Shown: positions 11,706 to 21,698 of the stretch, piece after piece
How positions within the stretch are numbered: position 1 is the stretch's first letter
Layout of the letters: each line of letters starts with the position of its first letter
From: Henriciella sp.
GTDB taxonomy: Bacteria; Pseudomonadota; Alphaproteobacteria; Caulobacterales; Hyphomonadaceae
Length of the DNA: 64,000 bases
Reading direction: 5' to 3'
Assembly (NCBI GenBank): GCA_013213825.1
Contig: JABSQA010000004.1
Span: 1 to 64,000, forward strand
Program-made: the position numbers and the translations under genes
The notes under the pieces: generated by a model
Databases searched by the model: none
Told to the model about the DNA's origin: nothing
The model's input: only the letters and a program-made list of their open reading frames with translations

Positions 11706-11771
11706 AGATAAATAGCTTTCTAATTAGCCTAAGTGATTCTCTCGCCCTAATAGCGTGATTTTTCGCACGCG

Positions 11772-12068
11772 TCAGTTCCCATAGAAGAGGCGCGAAAGGG
11801 CCCATTGAAAAACATAATCAATGTTGTGGAAGGATGTAATATACTCACCAAGGTCTGCTTCAGGGATTGCAGCCATGCGATAGGTTAAGACCATCCATGC
11901 TTGATCCTTGTACCGCAAAATCGGTGTCATCGGTGTAATTTCAGGCAGAGCATCTGCGTCGATCAAAGGCGCGACGATCACAAGGCTCGAGGTTTCCAAT
12001 CCTGGATATTGCAGGATGATGACAAAGTTCGTGTTGTCTTTAAGTCGATAGACACCGTACTGTTTCAT
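11772..12068 (-). CDS. ccdB: CcdB-family toxin
   Basis: 98 aa, 'QYGVYRLKD...FVIILQYPGLETSSLVIVAPLIDA...LTYRMAAIPEADLGE...ALSRLFYGN' follows CcdB layout; abuts a CcdA-like gene. Confidence 0.8.
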   Translation of the reverse strand: MKQYGVYRLKDNTNFVIILQYPGLETSSLVIVAPLIDADALPEITPMTPILRYKDQAWMVLTYRMAAIPEADLGEYITSFHNIDYVFQWALSRLFYGN

Positions 12069-12491
12069 TTAAAATGTGCGCAGGCCATCGGACCACAGCC
12101 CATTCTCTTCGATGTCTTTTCGATGAGCTGCGAACGCCTCCTTATTCTCTTCAATCCAAGCTTCAATACGCTTGCGTTTTACCGCTTCGGTTATGGCTTT
12201 GTCGGCAATTGCGTCCGGGTCTAATCCGAGTGCCTTGGCCTGTTCGCGCATCTCATTGTCAAACGGGACGGGATCTTCGCGAACCGCGCCATGGGTGTTA
12301 GCGACAACGCCTAACAGTTCTGCTGCCGTGACTCGGCCACGCGTCATTCGTTCGATCTGATTGGCCATTTCGGGCCGTGGGCGACGCGACCCGTTTTCAT
12401 AGGCCGTGACGGTAGAGATTCCGATCCCAAGCAAGTCGGCGACTTGCGCGACCGTCCAATTTTGTTGTTTGCGCCATGTTCGAAGCTTCAT
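12069..12491 (-). CDS. XRE-family HTH domain fused to CcdA-like antitoxin region
   Basis: N-terminus 'WTVAQVADLLGIGISTVTAYENGSRRPRPEMANQIERMTRG' (XRE); C-terminus 'ITEAVKRKRIEAWIEENKEAFAAHRKDIEENGLWSDGLRTF' (CcdA). Confidence 0.82.
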   Translation of the reverse strand: MKLRTWRKQQNWTVAQVADLLGIGISTVTAYENGSRRPRPEMANQIERMTRGRVTAAELLGVVANTHGAVREDPVPFDNEMREQAKALGLDPDAIADKAITEAVKRKRIEAWIEENKEAFAAHRKDIEENGLWSDGLRTF

Positions 12492-12499
12492 GCTACATG

Positions 12500-12520
12500 C
12501 ATACTACAAAATGTAGTATG
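12500..12520. promoter_or_regulatory. Perfect 9-bp-arm palindrome CATACTACA-AAA-TGTAGTATG upstream of XRE-CcdA/CcdB, likely autoregulatory operator
   Basis: Read directly; extra CTACA half-site at 12493-12497. Confidence 0.7.
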
Positions 12521-12533
12521 CCGCAATCAATTG

Positions 12534-13940
12534 TCACCCCGGACCAATCATCTTCTCTGGCCGCACAATCGCGTCAAAATCATCGGCGGGGATGCCATCG
12601 GCAATCGCTTCTTCACGCAGAGTGGTACCATTCTTGTGCGCCATTTTGGCGATCTTGGCAGCGCGGTCATAGCCGTATTTTTCTTTCAACGGCGTGACCA
12701 GCATGAGCGAATTTTCCAAGCCCTTCTGGATATTGTCCAAGCGCGGCTCGATGCCGACCACGCAATTGTCGGTGAACGATACGGCGGCGTCCGCGAGCAA
12801 GCGGATGGACTGTAGCAAATTGTAGCTCATCATCGGATTGAAGACGTTCAGCTCGAAATGACCTTGGCTGCCAGCAAAGCCAATCGCAGCATTATTGCCG
12901 TGAATATGCGCGCATACTTGCGTCATCGCTTCACATTGGGTCGGGTTCACTTTGCCTGGCATGATCGAAGAGCCCGGCTCATTCTCTGGCAAAGCCAGTT
13001 CGCCCAGGCCAGAGCGCGGGCCAGACCCCAAGAACCGAATGTCATTGGCGATCTTGAAGCAGGACATGGCCGCCGTTGTGATCGCGCCATGGGCAAAAAC
13101 CATGGCGTCATGCGCCGACAGGGCCTCGAACTTATTTGGGGCCGTGACAAAGTTGAGGCCGGTGATTTGTGCGATTTTGTCGGCCACACCTTCAGCGAAC
13201 CCGACAGGTGTCGACAGGCCCGTGCCGACCGCCGTGCCGCCTTGCGCCAGTTCGAGCAGGGCGGGGAGCGATTGTTCAATCCGCTGAATGCCCATTTCGA
13301 CCATTTTCGTATAGCCGGAGAACTCTTGGCCGAGCGTCACAGGCGTCGCGTCTTGGGTATGCGTCCGACCGATCTTGATGATATCCGTCCAGGCTTGGGC
13401 CTTATCGTTCAAGGCATTGTGCAGCTTCTGCAATGCCGGCAAAAGACGATGCGTGATCTCTTCTGCCGCGGCGATGTGCATCGCGGTCGGGAATGTATCG
13501 TTTGAGCTTTGGCTCATATTGCAATGGTCATTGGGGTGAACAGGGCTTTTTGCGCCAATCTCACCGCCTTGGAGCTCAATCGCGCGATTGGCGATCACTT
13601 CATTGGTGTTCATGTTTGACTGCGTGCCGGAACCAGTTTGCCAAACAACAAGGGGGAAGTGCTCGTCCAGCTTGCCTTCAATCACCTCATTTGCGGCGGT
13701 GATAATGGACTCGCCCAGTTTTGCATCGAGTTTGCCGAGCGCCATATTGGTCTCAGCGGCGGCGCGTTTGACAATGCCGAGGGCGCGCACGAGCGGCAGC
13801 GGTTGTTGCTCCCAGCCAATCTTGAAATTGCCTAAAGAGCGCTGTGCCTGAGCGCCCCAATACTTGTTTCCAGGGACTTCGACATTGCCCATCGTGTCGG
13901 ATTCGATCCGGGGGGTGGCGTCGTTTCCAAGTGTGCCCAT
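12534..13940 (-). CDS. fumC: Class II fumarate hydratase
   Basis: '[28 protein letters not shown]', '[19 protein letters not shown]'. Confidence 0.96.
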   Translation of the reverse strand: MGTLGNDATPRIESDTMGNVEVPGNKYWGAQAQRSLGNFKIGWEQQPLPLVRALGIVKRAAAETNMALGKLDAKLGESIITAANEVIEGKLDEHFPLVVWQTGSGTQSNMNTNEVIANRAIELQGGEIGAKSPVHPNDHCNMSQSSNDTFPTAMHIAAAEEITHRLLPALQKLHNALNDKAQAWTDIIKIGRTHTQDATPVTLGQEFSGYTKMVEMGIQRIEQSLPALLELAQGGTAVGTGLSTPVGFAEGVADKIAQITGLNFVTAPNKFEALSAHDAMVFAHGAITTAAMSCFKIANDIRFLGSGPRSGLGELALPENEPGSSIMPGKVNPTQCEAMTQVCAHIHGNNAAIGFAGSQGHFELNVFNPMMSYNLLQSIRLLADAAVSFTDNCVVGIEPRLDNIQKGLENSLMLVTPLKEKYGYDRAAKIAKMAHKNGTTLREEAIADGIPADDFDAIVRPEKMIGPG

Positions 13941-14028
13941 GTCGCTGTCTCCATCCTCGCCGCGCAATTAGAAAGCCGCGAGGTAGCACGCCGCGCCAAA
14001 TGCGCAAGCGACAAGGGTACGCAGGGGG

Positions 14029-14481
14029 CTAGTTTGTAGCGGGTGCGGAGGCTTGTAGCGCTTCAGGGGCAAGCGACCATACCTGAGTCTGACAAATCGG
14101 ACCAATGCAGCCTTTGACCTGCAACCGGCCATCATTCAGACGCTTCAAGCGCGACGCATAGGACTTGTCATTCTCTGGATCATAAATGGTCCCGCCGCGC
14201 CAATCTTTGCGGCGCTTATCAAAGCCTTGCAGCATGAGCAGGCCGAGGACGGGCTCGCCCGCTTGCGTGAGCGCGGTTTCCGGCGTCATGCCGGGTTCCA
14301 TGGCCTCAGGATCGATCCAGGAGACCCGGCCGCAAGGGCTGCCATCCCCGCAATCTTCAATGGTGACCGTCGATGTGCCAGCTTGCGTTAAGAAGGTCCC
14401 AAAGACATCATGGCCATCTTGTGCCTGTGCACTTAACGAAAACAGGGCCGCACTTGCAGCCAATCCCATCCACTTCAACAT
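14029..14481 (-). CDS. DUF2147-like secreted protein
   Basis: Signal peptide; 'DVFGTFLTQAGTSTVTIEDCGDGSPCGRVSW...LMLQGFDKRRKDWRGGTIYDPENDKSY'. Confidence 0.8.
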   Translation of the reverse strand: MLKWMGLAASAALFSLSAQAQDGHDVFGTFLTQAGTSTVTIEDCGDGSPCGRVSWIDPEAMEPGMTPETALTQAGEPVLGLLMLQGFDKRRKDWRGGTIYDPENDKSYASRLKRLNDGRLQVKGCIGPICQTQVWSLAPEALQASAPATN

Positions 14482-14579
14482 CTGTGTCTCCTCGGGTTAT
14501 CCCATCTGACTAAGATTATGACGCGCTGTGACAGATTTTCCACCTTCACAGACATTAATCCTCGTTTACCTTTGTAGAG

Positions 14580-14993
14580 ATGATTCACATGGTGAAACTT
14601 TGCGTAGGGGCCGATGATGCCTCGGACATTGCGCGCTGGCAGGCGCGGCTGATGCAATCCTCGTCATTGCCGTATCACCATACCCGTATGGTGCCGAAGC
14701 GCGGCGGGGAGTTGAGCAATGGCGGTTCGATCTATTGGGTCACCAAAGGCATTATCCTGGTGCGTCAGCGTATTTTGGATGTCAAAGAAATTACTGATCG
14801 TGGCGGTCGCAAAGCCTGCGAATTGGTCTTCGATCCGGAGCTGATCGCTGTCGAGCCGACGCCGAAGCGCGCGTTTCAAGGGTGGCGATATCTGAAGCCA
14901 GAAGACGCGCCGCCAGACCTGAAGCAAGGGTCAGGCACAATCGAAATGCCTGCGAATTTACGCGCTGAATTGCGCGAAGCGATGGTTTGGTAA
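14580..14993 (+). CDS. DUF1489 family protein
   Basis: 'MIHMVKLCVGADDASDIARWQARL...GGSIYWVTKGIILVRQRILDV'. Confidence 0.8.
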   Translation: MIHMVKLCVGADDASDIARWQARLMQSSSLPYHHTRMVPKRGGELSNGGSIYWVTKGIILVRQRILDVKEITDRGGRKACELVFDPELIAVEPTPKRAFQGWRYLKPEDAPPDLKQGSGTIEMPANLRAELREAMVW

Positions 14994-14997
14994 GTCT

Positions 14998-15486
14998 CTA
15001 TCGCAGAGCTTGAAGCGCCATGTCCGCATCTGCAGCGCAAGAATTGGCGGATGTATGCACGCCAACGGCGCGCGCGGGCGCCCGGCGTTGAGCGGCAATG
15101 GCGACAATTTCGGCGTCCGCAAACATCTCCGCCAATCGCCGCAAACTCTCGCGTTGCTCGACTTGGTTTGTCGGCGCTTCAAGTTCGATCAATTGCGTTT
15201 CTGATTCAGAGGCCATGCCGCGGAAAATACAGCCAAGATCACCAGGTCCATTCGAATGATCGATCCAGCGGGCCAAATCCGCCGAGGTTCGGCCGAACCG
15301 GTAAACGTCCAATGCAAATGTGTCGGAAATCTGGGCCGCTTCGCCCATATCGACCGAAGCGATCAGGCTCGACGTTTCCGCCGATAGACGTACCGCTTCG
15401 ACGCCCCATTGGCGGGCAAGCTCGGTGCTCGCTTCCGCGGATAAGGGCGCGGCGATTAAGCATAAGCAGGCCAGAAAACGTTTCAT
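14998..15486 (-). CDS. Hypothetical secreted protein
   Basis: Signal peptide MKRFLACLCLIAAPLSAEAS; conserved frame, no family recognised. Confidence 0.6.
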   Translation of the reverse strand: MKRFLACLCLIAAPLSAEASTELARQWGVEAVRLSAETSSLIASVDMGEAAQISDTFALDVYRFGRTSADLARWIDHSNGPGDLGCIFRGMASESETQLIELEAPTNQVEQRESLRRLAEMFADAEIVAIAAQRRAPARAVGVHTSANSCAADADMALQALR

Positions 15487-15549
15487 GATGGCAGATTTCC
15501 ACTTCAAACTTGCTGATTCTCCAGCAAGCGGCGTGCCATCTCAGAGCGT

Positions 15550-16287
15550 TTACTTTTTCATAAAGGCATTGATCCGGTCATGCATATCGGGCCCGACGCC
15601 TTCATTCTCAGTGATTTCCCACTGTAAACCAGCATCCATCGGATCGGAAGCAGTCGCTTCCAAGAGGCGTTTATTGGCGGCGTGAGAGAAGCTTGAATTG
15701 GCGAGAATGTTTTGCGCAAAGGCGCGCAGTTCGTCTTCAAACTTGGCCTCTTCGAACACAGCTTCGCACAGACCCATTTCCAAGGCAGCATCGGCGCGAA
15801 CGGTTTCTGCGGTGAACATTAATCGTTTCGCTGTGGCTGTGCCGATGCGGCGCGGCAGGCGCTGGCTCATGCCCCAAATCGGGGTCAGCGCCCATTTCGC
15901 ATGCGTGTCCGCGAACTTGGCCGTGTCTGCCGCCAGGATGAAGTCTGCGGCTAAAGCGACTTCCAGGGCGCCCGTATAACAATGGCCATGCACGCCAGCG
16001 ATGACCGGTTTTGGGAGCTTTTCCATCAAACGCAGCGTTTCTGAATGCCAGCCGCGCGAAGGAACGTCTTCGCCTTCAGCAATGTCAGCAAGATCATGAC
16101 CGGCAGAAAAGCATTTGCCGGCGCCTCTTAGGATGACGCATCCAATGGACTCATCCTTACGCAAATCGATCACGTGCTGGCGGAGCTGTTTGAACATGCC
16201 GACCGTCAGTGCATTGAGTTTGTCAGGCCGATTGAGCGTGAGCCAACTCAATCCGTTTTCGTCTTGCCGTGTGACCAGATCGCTCAT
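15550..16287 (-). CDS. Enoyl-CoA hydratase/isomerase family protein
   Basis: 'GCVILRGAGKCFSAGHDLADIAEGE', 'GVHGHCYTGALEVALAADFILA'. Confidence 0.88.
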   Translation of the reverse strand: MSDLVTRQDENGLSWLTLNRPDKLNALTVGMFKQLRQHVIDLRKDESIGCVILRGAGKCFSAGHDLADIAEGEDVPSRGWHSETLRLMEKLPKPVIAGVHGHCYTGALEVALAADFILAADTAKFADTHAKWALTPIWGMSQRLPRRIGTATAKRLMFTAETVRADAALEMGLCEAVFEEAKFEDELRAFAQNILANSSFSHAANKRLLEATASDPMDAGLQWEITENEGVGPDMHDRINAFMKK

Positions 16288-16443
16288 CGTTTCGGTCTCC
16301 CATTTGAATGTCTGTATAGACCAGGAAAGGCCTCTCCCAGTGTTCGCATAGACCCTATTCCAATTCTGGGTCTAGGCTTTCGCGAGGGGAGCTTCTTATG
16401 TATCCGTGGACAAACTTGCGCAGGAACCAAAAAGGAGCGCCCC

Positions 16444-17322
16444 TTGGCTGATAATGAATACACGCCCCCAAAGGTCTGGACCTGGGACCAAGAAAGCGGC
16501 GGCCGCTTTGCCAATATCAATCGACCGATCGCCGGACCGACACATGACAAAGAGCTTAAGGTCGGCAAACATCCCCTTCAGCTATATTCCTTAGCGACTC
16601 CGAACGGCGTTAAAGTCACGATCATGCTCGAAGAGCTGCTGGCGGCTGGTCATTCCGGAGCAGAGTATGATGCTTGGCTGATCAATGTTGGCGAAGGCGA
16701 CCAATTCGGGTCGGGCTATGTTGAGATCAATCCAAACTCCAAAATTCCCGTCATGGCCGATCATACGACCGATCCCGTGACCCGTGTGTTCGAGAGCGCC
16801 TCTATCCTGACCTATCTCTCAGAAAAGTTTGACGGGGCCTTTATGCCGAAAGATCATAAAGGCCGGACGGAAGCGATGAATTGGTTGTTCTGGCAAATGG
16901 GCTCAGCGCCATATCTGGGCGGTGGTTTTGGACACTTCTATGCTTATGCGCCTTATAAGATGGAATATCCGATCAATCGGTTTGCTATGGAAGTGAAACG
17001 CCAAATGGATGTGCTCGATCGCCATCTGGCCGACAATGAATATATGGCGGGCAGTGAGTATTCGATTGCTGATATGGCGATCATGCCCTGGTACGGCTCG
17101 TTGGCCAAAGGCGTCCTTTATGAAGCCGCCGAGTTCCTTTCCGTGCACGAATACAAACATGTGAACCGCTGGACCGATCAATTGATGGACCGGCCTGCGG
17201 TTCAACGTGGGCGGATGGTCAACCGCGTCTGGGGAGAGCTATCGAGCCAGTTGCCTGAGCGCCATGATGCCAGCGACTTTGAGTTGCGCACCATGGACAA
17301 AATTCAGGCGGAAGACAGCTAG
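16444..17322 (+). CDS. yghU: Glutathione S-transferase, YghU-like
   Basis: 'PPKVWTWDQESGGRFANINRPIAGPTHDKELKVGKHPLQLYSLATPNGVKVTIMLEELL'; TTG start preceded by GGAG. Confidence 0.85.
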   Translation: MADNEYTPPKVWTWDQESGGRFANINRPIAGPTHDKELKVGKHPLQLYSLATPNGVKVTIMLEELLAAGHSGAEYDAWLINVGEGDQFGSGYVEINPNSKIPVMADHTTDPVTRVFESASILTYLSEKFDGAFMPKDHKGRTEAMNWLFWQMGSAPYLGGGFGHFYAYAPYKMEYPINRFAMEVKRQMDVLDRHLADNEYMAGSEYSIADMAIMPWYGSLAKGVLYEAAEFLSVHEYKHVNRWTDQLMDRPAVQRGRMVNRVWGELSSQLPERHDASDFELRTMDKIQAEDS

Positions 17323-17325
17323 GAC

Positions 17326-18561
17326 TTAAAGCAGGTCGCCGCCCGCGGCGGCGGCCGTTGTGCCATCCTTCTTATAGGCGCGGATGACATTCTTCCCGGT
17401 TATCCACTTATGAACCTCGTCCGGCCCATCGACTAGGCGTTGCGACCGGATATGTGTATACCAAGCTGCCAGTGGCGTATCGGTGGAATAGCCTAAGGCA
17501 CCGTGCAGCTGGATGGCAGTATCGACGACTTTGTGAACCATGTTGGCGAGGAAGACTTTGGCAATGCCATTCTCTTGGCGGATATCGAGCCCATTCTCTG
17601 CTTTATAAGCGATATGCATAAGCATGAGACGGGCGATGTAGAGCTGGCTCGCACATTCGGCGAGCATGAATTGGACGCCCTGGCGGTCTTCCAAGCCTTT
17701 GCCGAATGTTGAGCGCTGCGTGACATGCGCCGTTGCGAGATCGAGCGCGCGTTGGGCCATGGCAACATTGTGCATGCCGTGTCGGAGCCGCCCATAGGCG
17801 AGGCGATGCTGTCCCATGGCAAAGCCTTGACCTTCGCCGCCGAGCAAATTCTCTTCAGGGACGACCAGATCTTCGATCGCAATCTCACAATGCGCCGCGC
17901 CCATGGCCTCTTGATAGTCGCGATGGATGGCCATGGTCGGGATGTTGCGGATGATCCGATATCCGGGATTCGGGAGTTCTACGATAAAGGTTGAGAATTG
18001 CTGGTGCCTTGGCGCCTCTGGATTGGTCTTGGCCATAACCACAGCAATGTCTGCGACATTGGCGGAAGATGAGTACCATTTCTCGCCATTCAGAACGTAA
18101 TTGCCTTTGCCATCTTTTTCCGCGCGCGTTTGCATGCCGGTCGCATCCGCGCCGGCGGCTTTCTCCGTCATCGAATAGCAAATGCGCTTTTCGCCATTTA
18201 GCAGCGGCTTCAGGAATTTCTCTTTCTGAAAATCCGTGCCGTGCGCCAGCAGTGTGAGCATGGTCGCATCGTCAGGCCCCTGGCTATTCATGGACAGCGC
18301 GCCGAGATGGCTTTGTCCCAATTCCATTTGCACGAGCGCATTGGCGAGCGGGCCAAGCCCCATGCCGCCATGCTCTTTTGGAATGAAAGGCAACCACAGG
18401 CCTTGGCCCCGCGCTTTGGTCCGCAAATCGCTGAGAACCGAGTCTAAAGCTTCACCATTTTGGAGGCGTTTTTCAGCAGGAATGCACTCATCTTGCACCC
18501 ATTGGCGAACGCGTGCGCGGACCTCTTTCGCGTCGTCCGGAATTACAAAATCAATCGCCAT
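17326..18561 (-). CDS. Acyl-CoA dehydrogenase
   Basis: 'AYGRLRHGMHNVAMAQRALDLA', 'QLHGALGYSTDTPLAAWYTHIRSQRLVDGPDEVH'. Confidence 0.9.
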   Translation of the reverse strand: MAIDFVIPDDAKEVRARVRQWVQDECIPAEKRLQNGEALDSVLSDLRTKARGQGLWLPFIPKEHGGMGLGPLANALVQMELGQSHLGALSMNSQGPDDATMLTLLAHGTDFQKEKFLKPLLNGEKRICYSMTEKAAGADATGMQTRAEKDGKGNYVLNGEKWYSSSANVADIAVVMAKTNPEAPRHQQFSTFIVELPNPGYRIIRNIPTMAIHRDYQEAMGAAHCEIAIEDLVVPEENLLGGEGQGFAMGQHRLAYGRLRHGMHNVAMAQRALDLATAHVTQRSTFGKGLEDRQGVQFMLAECASQLYIARLMLMHIAYKAENGLDIRQENGIAKVFLANMVHKVVDTAIQLHGALGYSTDTPLAAWYTHIRSQRLVDGPDEVHKWITGKNVIRAYKKDGTTAAAAGGDLL

Positions 18562-18649
18562 CTTTTCCTCCTGATTGTCTTCTTGGGCGTATAAAACCCA
18601 AAAGGCGCGTGAGAGAAAACCTATACCCCAGCGGAAGCAGCTTTGAACC

Positions 18650-20347
18650 TTAAGGGTCAAACCGGGTGGGAGATTTGCAGACATCGGAGACGATCGTCAG
18701 GTCGGCAAGCGTCACATCGGATTTCAGATATCCCGTAAATCCTGAGCGCGCTGCCGCAGGACCATAAGCTTCGATCAGATTTGGGCTGGCGCGGCCGCGC
18801 AAAGCCACACCGACAATCTGCGCGTCCGCATCGACGATATAGAGGCGTGCGCTTTGGGGTTTCGTGTTGGAGCGAAATTGCCACCCATAGATTCGCACAT
18901 AGCCTGGTTCGTCATCTATGATCTCATAGGATTCTAAATCCCCCGCGCAGCTTCTCTGTGAGGACGTAGTCAGATTTTGGTCGATCGATTCACGGGCATG
19001 CTTGAGTTCGGGTGTGCCGTAGATGCCCAAATTCTCTTGCGCTGCGGCCTGTGCGATGGTCATAGCGCGATCTGTATTTGGATGCACGAGCGCGACCAAT
19101 GTGTCATCCCCGATCCCCATGCCAAGCGCCAAAGCGGCGACCTGCCTTTGGTGTTTAAGGGCATGCATTGGGGTTAAGGCGCGCGCCTGAGAGACCATCA
19201 ATATGCATAGCGCGACAATGGCGGCACCAAAGGACAGATAGGGTGTGCGAGATCCAGAATGATGCCATCGAAGCAGATGTGGTGACGCGATACAAAACAG
19301 CGCCGCCCAGGCCATTAAAACCGGAGTCGTGTATCGGCTACTAAAGGCCGACTCGATGCCAAAGGATACGCGCCCAGCGGCCGTCGCAAAGGCACCAGCG
19401 CCAACAAAGATGATGAAGAGGAGGAGGCCGATGAACACCGGAGTTGCAGGTCGTCGCGATATAGACTGGATGGTGAGCGCGAGTGTGATTGCAGCCAAAC
19501 ACAGGCCCGCAAATGTCGAGGCGTACCGCGCCAAGCTAGACGATCCGGCGATGTAGACCCCAGGATTGCCGAGATAGGTGAAGGCGTAGCGCAGCGCGGC
19601 GATCGGCTGTGCGACAAGCGTCTCCAGTGCAGACCCGTGGGCGGTGGGGGCGCCATAATCGCTTAAGTATAGGCTAGTTGCGACACTCGCGCAGATCACC
19701 ACGATACCGATTTGAATTCGCGGCATCCGCAACAAGACCGCACCGAGAAACATGATCGGAAAGACAAACAGACCATTGGCCATTGTCAGCGGGCTTAATC
19801 CTCCGAGGATCAGCGCCCCCATAAACCAGCGACTCCAAAGCTTGGGATGAAATGCTGCGCGGCTGAGCGATAGAAAGGCGAGAAGGGGGATGAGCTGCGC
19901 TAAGAAAAACTGACTTTGAAACGCCCAAGTGAAATTGACTTTCTGCGCCCAGAGGAACAACCAAGCGCCGAGAATGGCCACCAAAACCCAACGGTCTTGT
20001 CCGGGCTCGTCGGCATTTAGCGACAGCAAACATCGCGTAAAGACCGCCCATATCGCGGCGGCGAACAGATAATTGCAAATGACTAAGAACAGGCTGGTTC
20101 CACCGAACAGGTGATAGTCGATCAGGAATAGTAAGCGCGACAGAACGATGCGATGCTCATTATGTTGCGCGAAGAGGTGTCGGACTGGATCTTCATCAAA
20201 TCGCTGTACGAAATGAAGCGTACCGCCCCACATATCCCAGTAAGGGACTGGGGAGTATCCGATCGCTCCGCCGATCAGGGCCAGTCCAATCAGGTTCGCG
20301 CTCAGGACGAAAATGGCCGCTCTGAGCCAGTGTAAGCGTCGGGACAT
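18650..20347 (-). CDS. Polytopic membrane protein, unknown function (glycosyltransferase-39-like topology)
   Basis: 565 aa with many hydrophobic segments. Confidence 0.65.
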   Translation of the reverse strand: MSRRLHWLRAAIFVLSANLIGLALIGGAIGYSPVPYWDMWGGTLHFVQRFDEDPVRHLFAQHNEHRIVLSRLLFLIDYHLFGGTSLFLVICNYLFAAAIWAVFTRCLLSLNADEPGQDRWVLVAILGAWLFLWAQKVNFTWAFQSQFFLAQLIPLLAFLSLSRAAFHPKLWSRWFMGALILGGLSPLTMANGLFVFPIMFLGAVLLRMPRIQIGIVVICASVATSLYLSDYGAPTAHGSALETLVAQPIAALRYAFTYLGNPGVYIAGSSSLARYASTFAGLCLAAITLALTIQSISRRPATPVFIGLLLFIIFVGAGAFATAAGRVSFGIESAFSSRYTTPVLMAWAALFCIASPHLLRWHHSGSRTPYLSFGAAIVALCILMVSQARALTPMHALKHQRQVAALALGMGIGDDTLVALVHPNTDRAMTIAQAAAQENLGIYGTPELKHARESIDQNLTTSSQRSCAGDLESYEIIDDEPGYVRIYGWQFRSNTKPQSARLYIVDADAQIVGVALRGRASPNLIEAYGPAAARSGFTGYLKSDVTLADLTIVSDVCKSPTRFDP

Positions 20348-20461
20348 CTTACCCTCGGTGCTGGTCCCCTAGCACGCTGTTTTGGGCGTGCCGAACCGGC
20401 CCTGGAAAGTCAAGCTGTTCCGAAGTTTGGTGCCAGATTTGTTGTGAGCTTGACCTTGTCG

Positions 20462-21592
20462 CTAGAGCGCTTGCTCAAATATCCGCTCATAGTCGCCTTG
20501 CTCCGCCGGGCGGGCATTGCCGCGGTGGGCGAGATCGTTCAACGCATATTCAACAATGCCAGGGCCGTCTGACGACTCCACACCAATCGCCGACAGCGTC
20601 GATGGAATGCCAAGATCTTCGTTCAGTTTCGCAACCGCATCGGCAAGGTCCGCATTTGCGCCGAGGCCCATCGCAAAGCGCAGGCGCTCATACTTTTCAG
20701 GGGCAGCCCCTTCATTGAACCGCAACAAGTGCGGCAGGAAAATCGCATTGAGCGTACCGTGGTGGAGCTTCTTCTCTTTCAGACGGCCGGCGGCGTGGCT
20801 CAGCGCATGAACCGATCCCAGGCCCTTGGTGAAGGCCAGCGCGCCTTCATAGCTCGCCATCATCATATTCCAGCGCGCATCCTTGTCAGACCCGTCGGCC
20901 ACCGCGCGCTTAAGCGCGCCGGTTTTGATCGCGCGATTCAGGCCATCATATCCAATACCCTCTGCGGGGGGGTTCGCCGCAGGGGTCAGCACCGCTTCAA
21001 TACAATGCGTGACCGCATCCATACCTGTCGCCGCGGTGAGCAGAGGCGGTAGGCCGAGGGTCAAATCTGGATCGCAAATCGCCGTGGCTGGGATGAGATT
21101 TGGCGATGCGAATGTTTCCTTGCGGCCATTATTCATCGTTGAGATCAATCCGACCGAGACTTCCGAACCGGTGCCTGCAGTCGTGGGGACGGCAATCAAT
21201 GGTGGCAGTTTGCCAATGTGTTTTGCCCCGCCAGAGATCGCGGCATACTTTTCCAAAGGTCCACCATGACTGGCCAGCAAGCCCGCGGCTTTGGTCAAGT
21301 CCATGGCTGATCCGCCACCCAGTGCGACCAGGCCGTCTGCATTCACATCCTTGTAGAGCGCGGCCACTTCAATCGCTTGATCCTCAGTCGGATTGGCGAC
21401 CGTGTCCGCGAACACACCGGCCGGTGCCATGCCGAGATTGTCCAGAACCGTATCCAAAAGACCGACGGCTTTGATACCGGGATCTGTGATCACCAAAGGG
21501 CGGGATACGCCAAATCCAGTCAGGGTCGCGCCAAGCTTTGAGATCGCTCCGTGATCGAAAATACACGTCGTTAGAAAATTGATCACGGGCAT
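20462..21592 (-). CDS. Iron-containing alcohol dehydrogenase
   Basis: 'GGGSAMDLTKAAGLLA', 'AVPTTAGTGSEVS', 'GSVHALSHAAGRLKEKKLHHGTLNAI'. Confidence 0.9.
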   Translation of the reverse strand: MPVINFLTTCIFDHGAISKLGATLTGFGVSRPLVITDPGIKAVGLLDTVLDNLGMAPAGVFADTVANPTEDQAIEVAALYKDVNADGLVALGGGSAMDLTKAAGLLASHGGPLEKYAAISGGAKHIGKLPPLIAVPTTAGTGSEVSVGLISTMNNGRKETFASPNLIPATAICDPDLTLGLPPLLTAATGMDAVTHCIEAVLTPAANPPAEGIGYDGLNRAIKTGALKRAVADGSDKDARWNMMMASYEGALAFTKGLGSVHALSHAAGRLKEKKLHHGTLNAIFLPHLLRFNEGAAPEKYERLRFAMGLGANADLADAVAKLNEDLGIPSTLSAIGVESSDGPGIVEYALNDLAHRGNARPAEQGDYERIFEQAL

Positions 21593-21698
21593 AGCGGGTC
21601 CTCCGGTCTGGCTCTTTGTCTGCGTGCGGCCTAGAAAGCCCAGAGCGTCGATGAGGGCAATCGTTGTCTCCGCGGCAGGAGAGCGCAGAGGATACATT

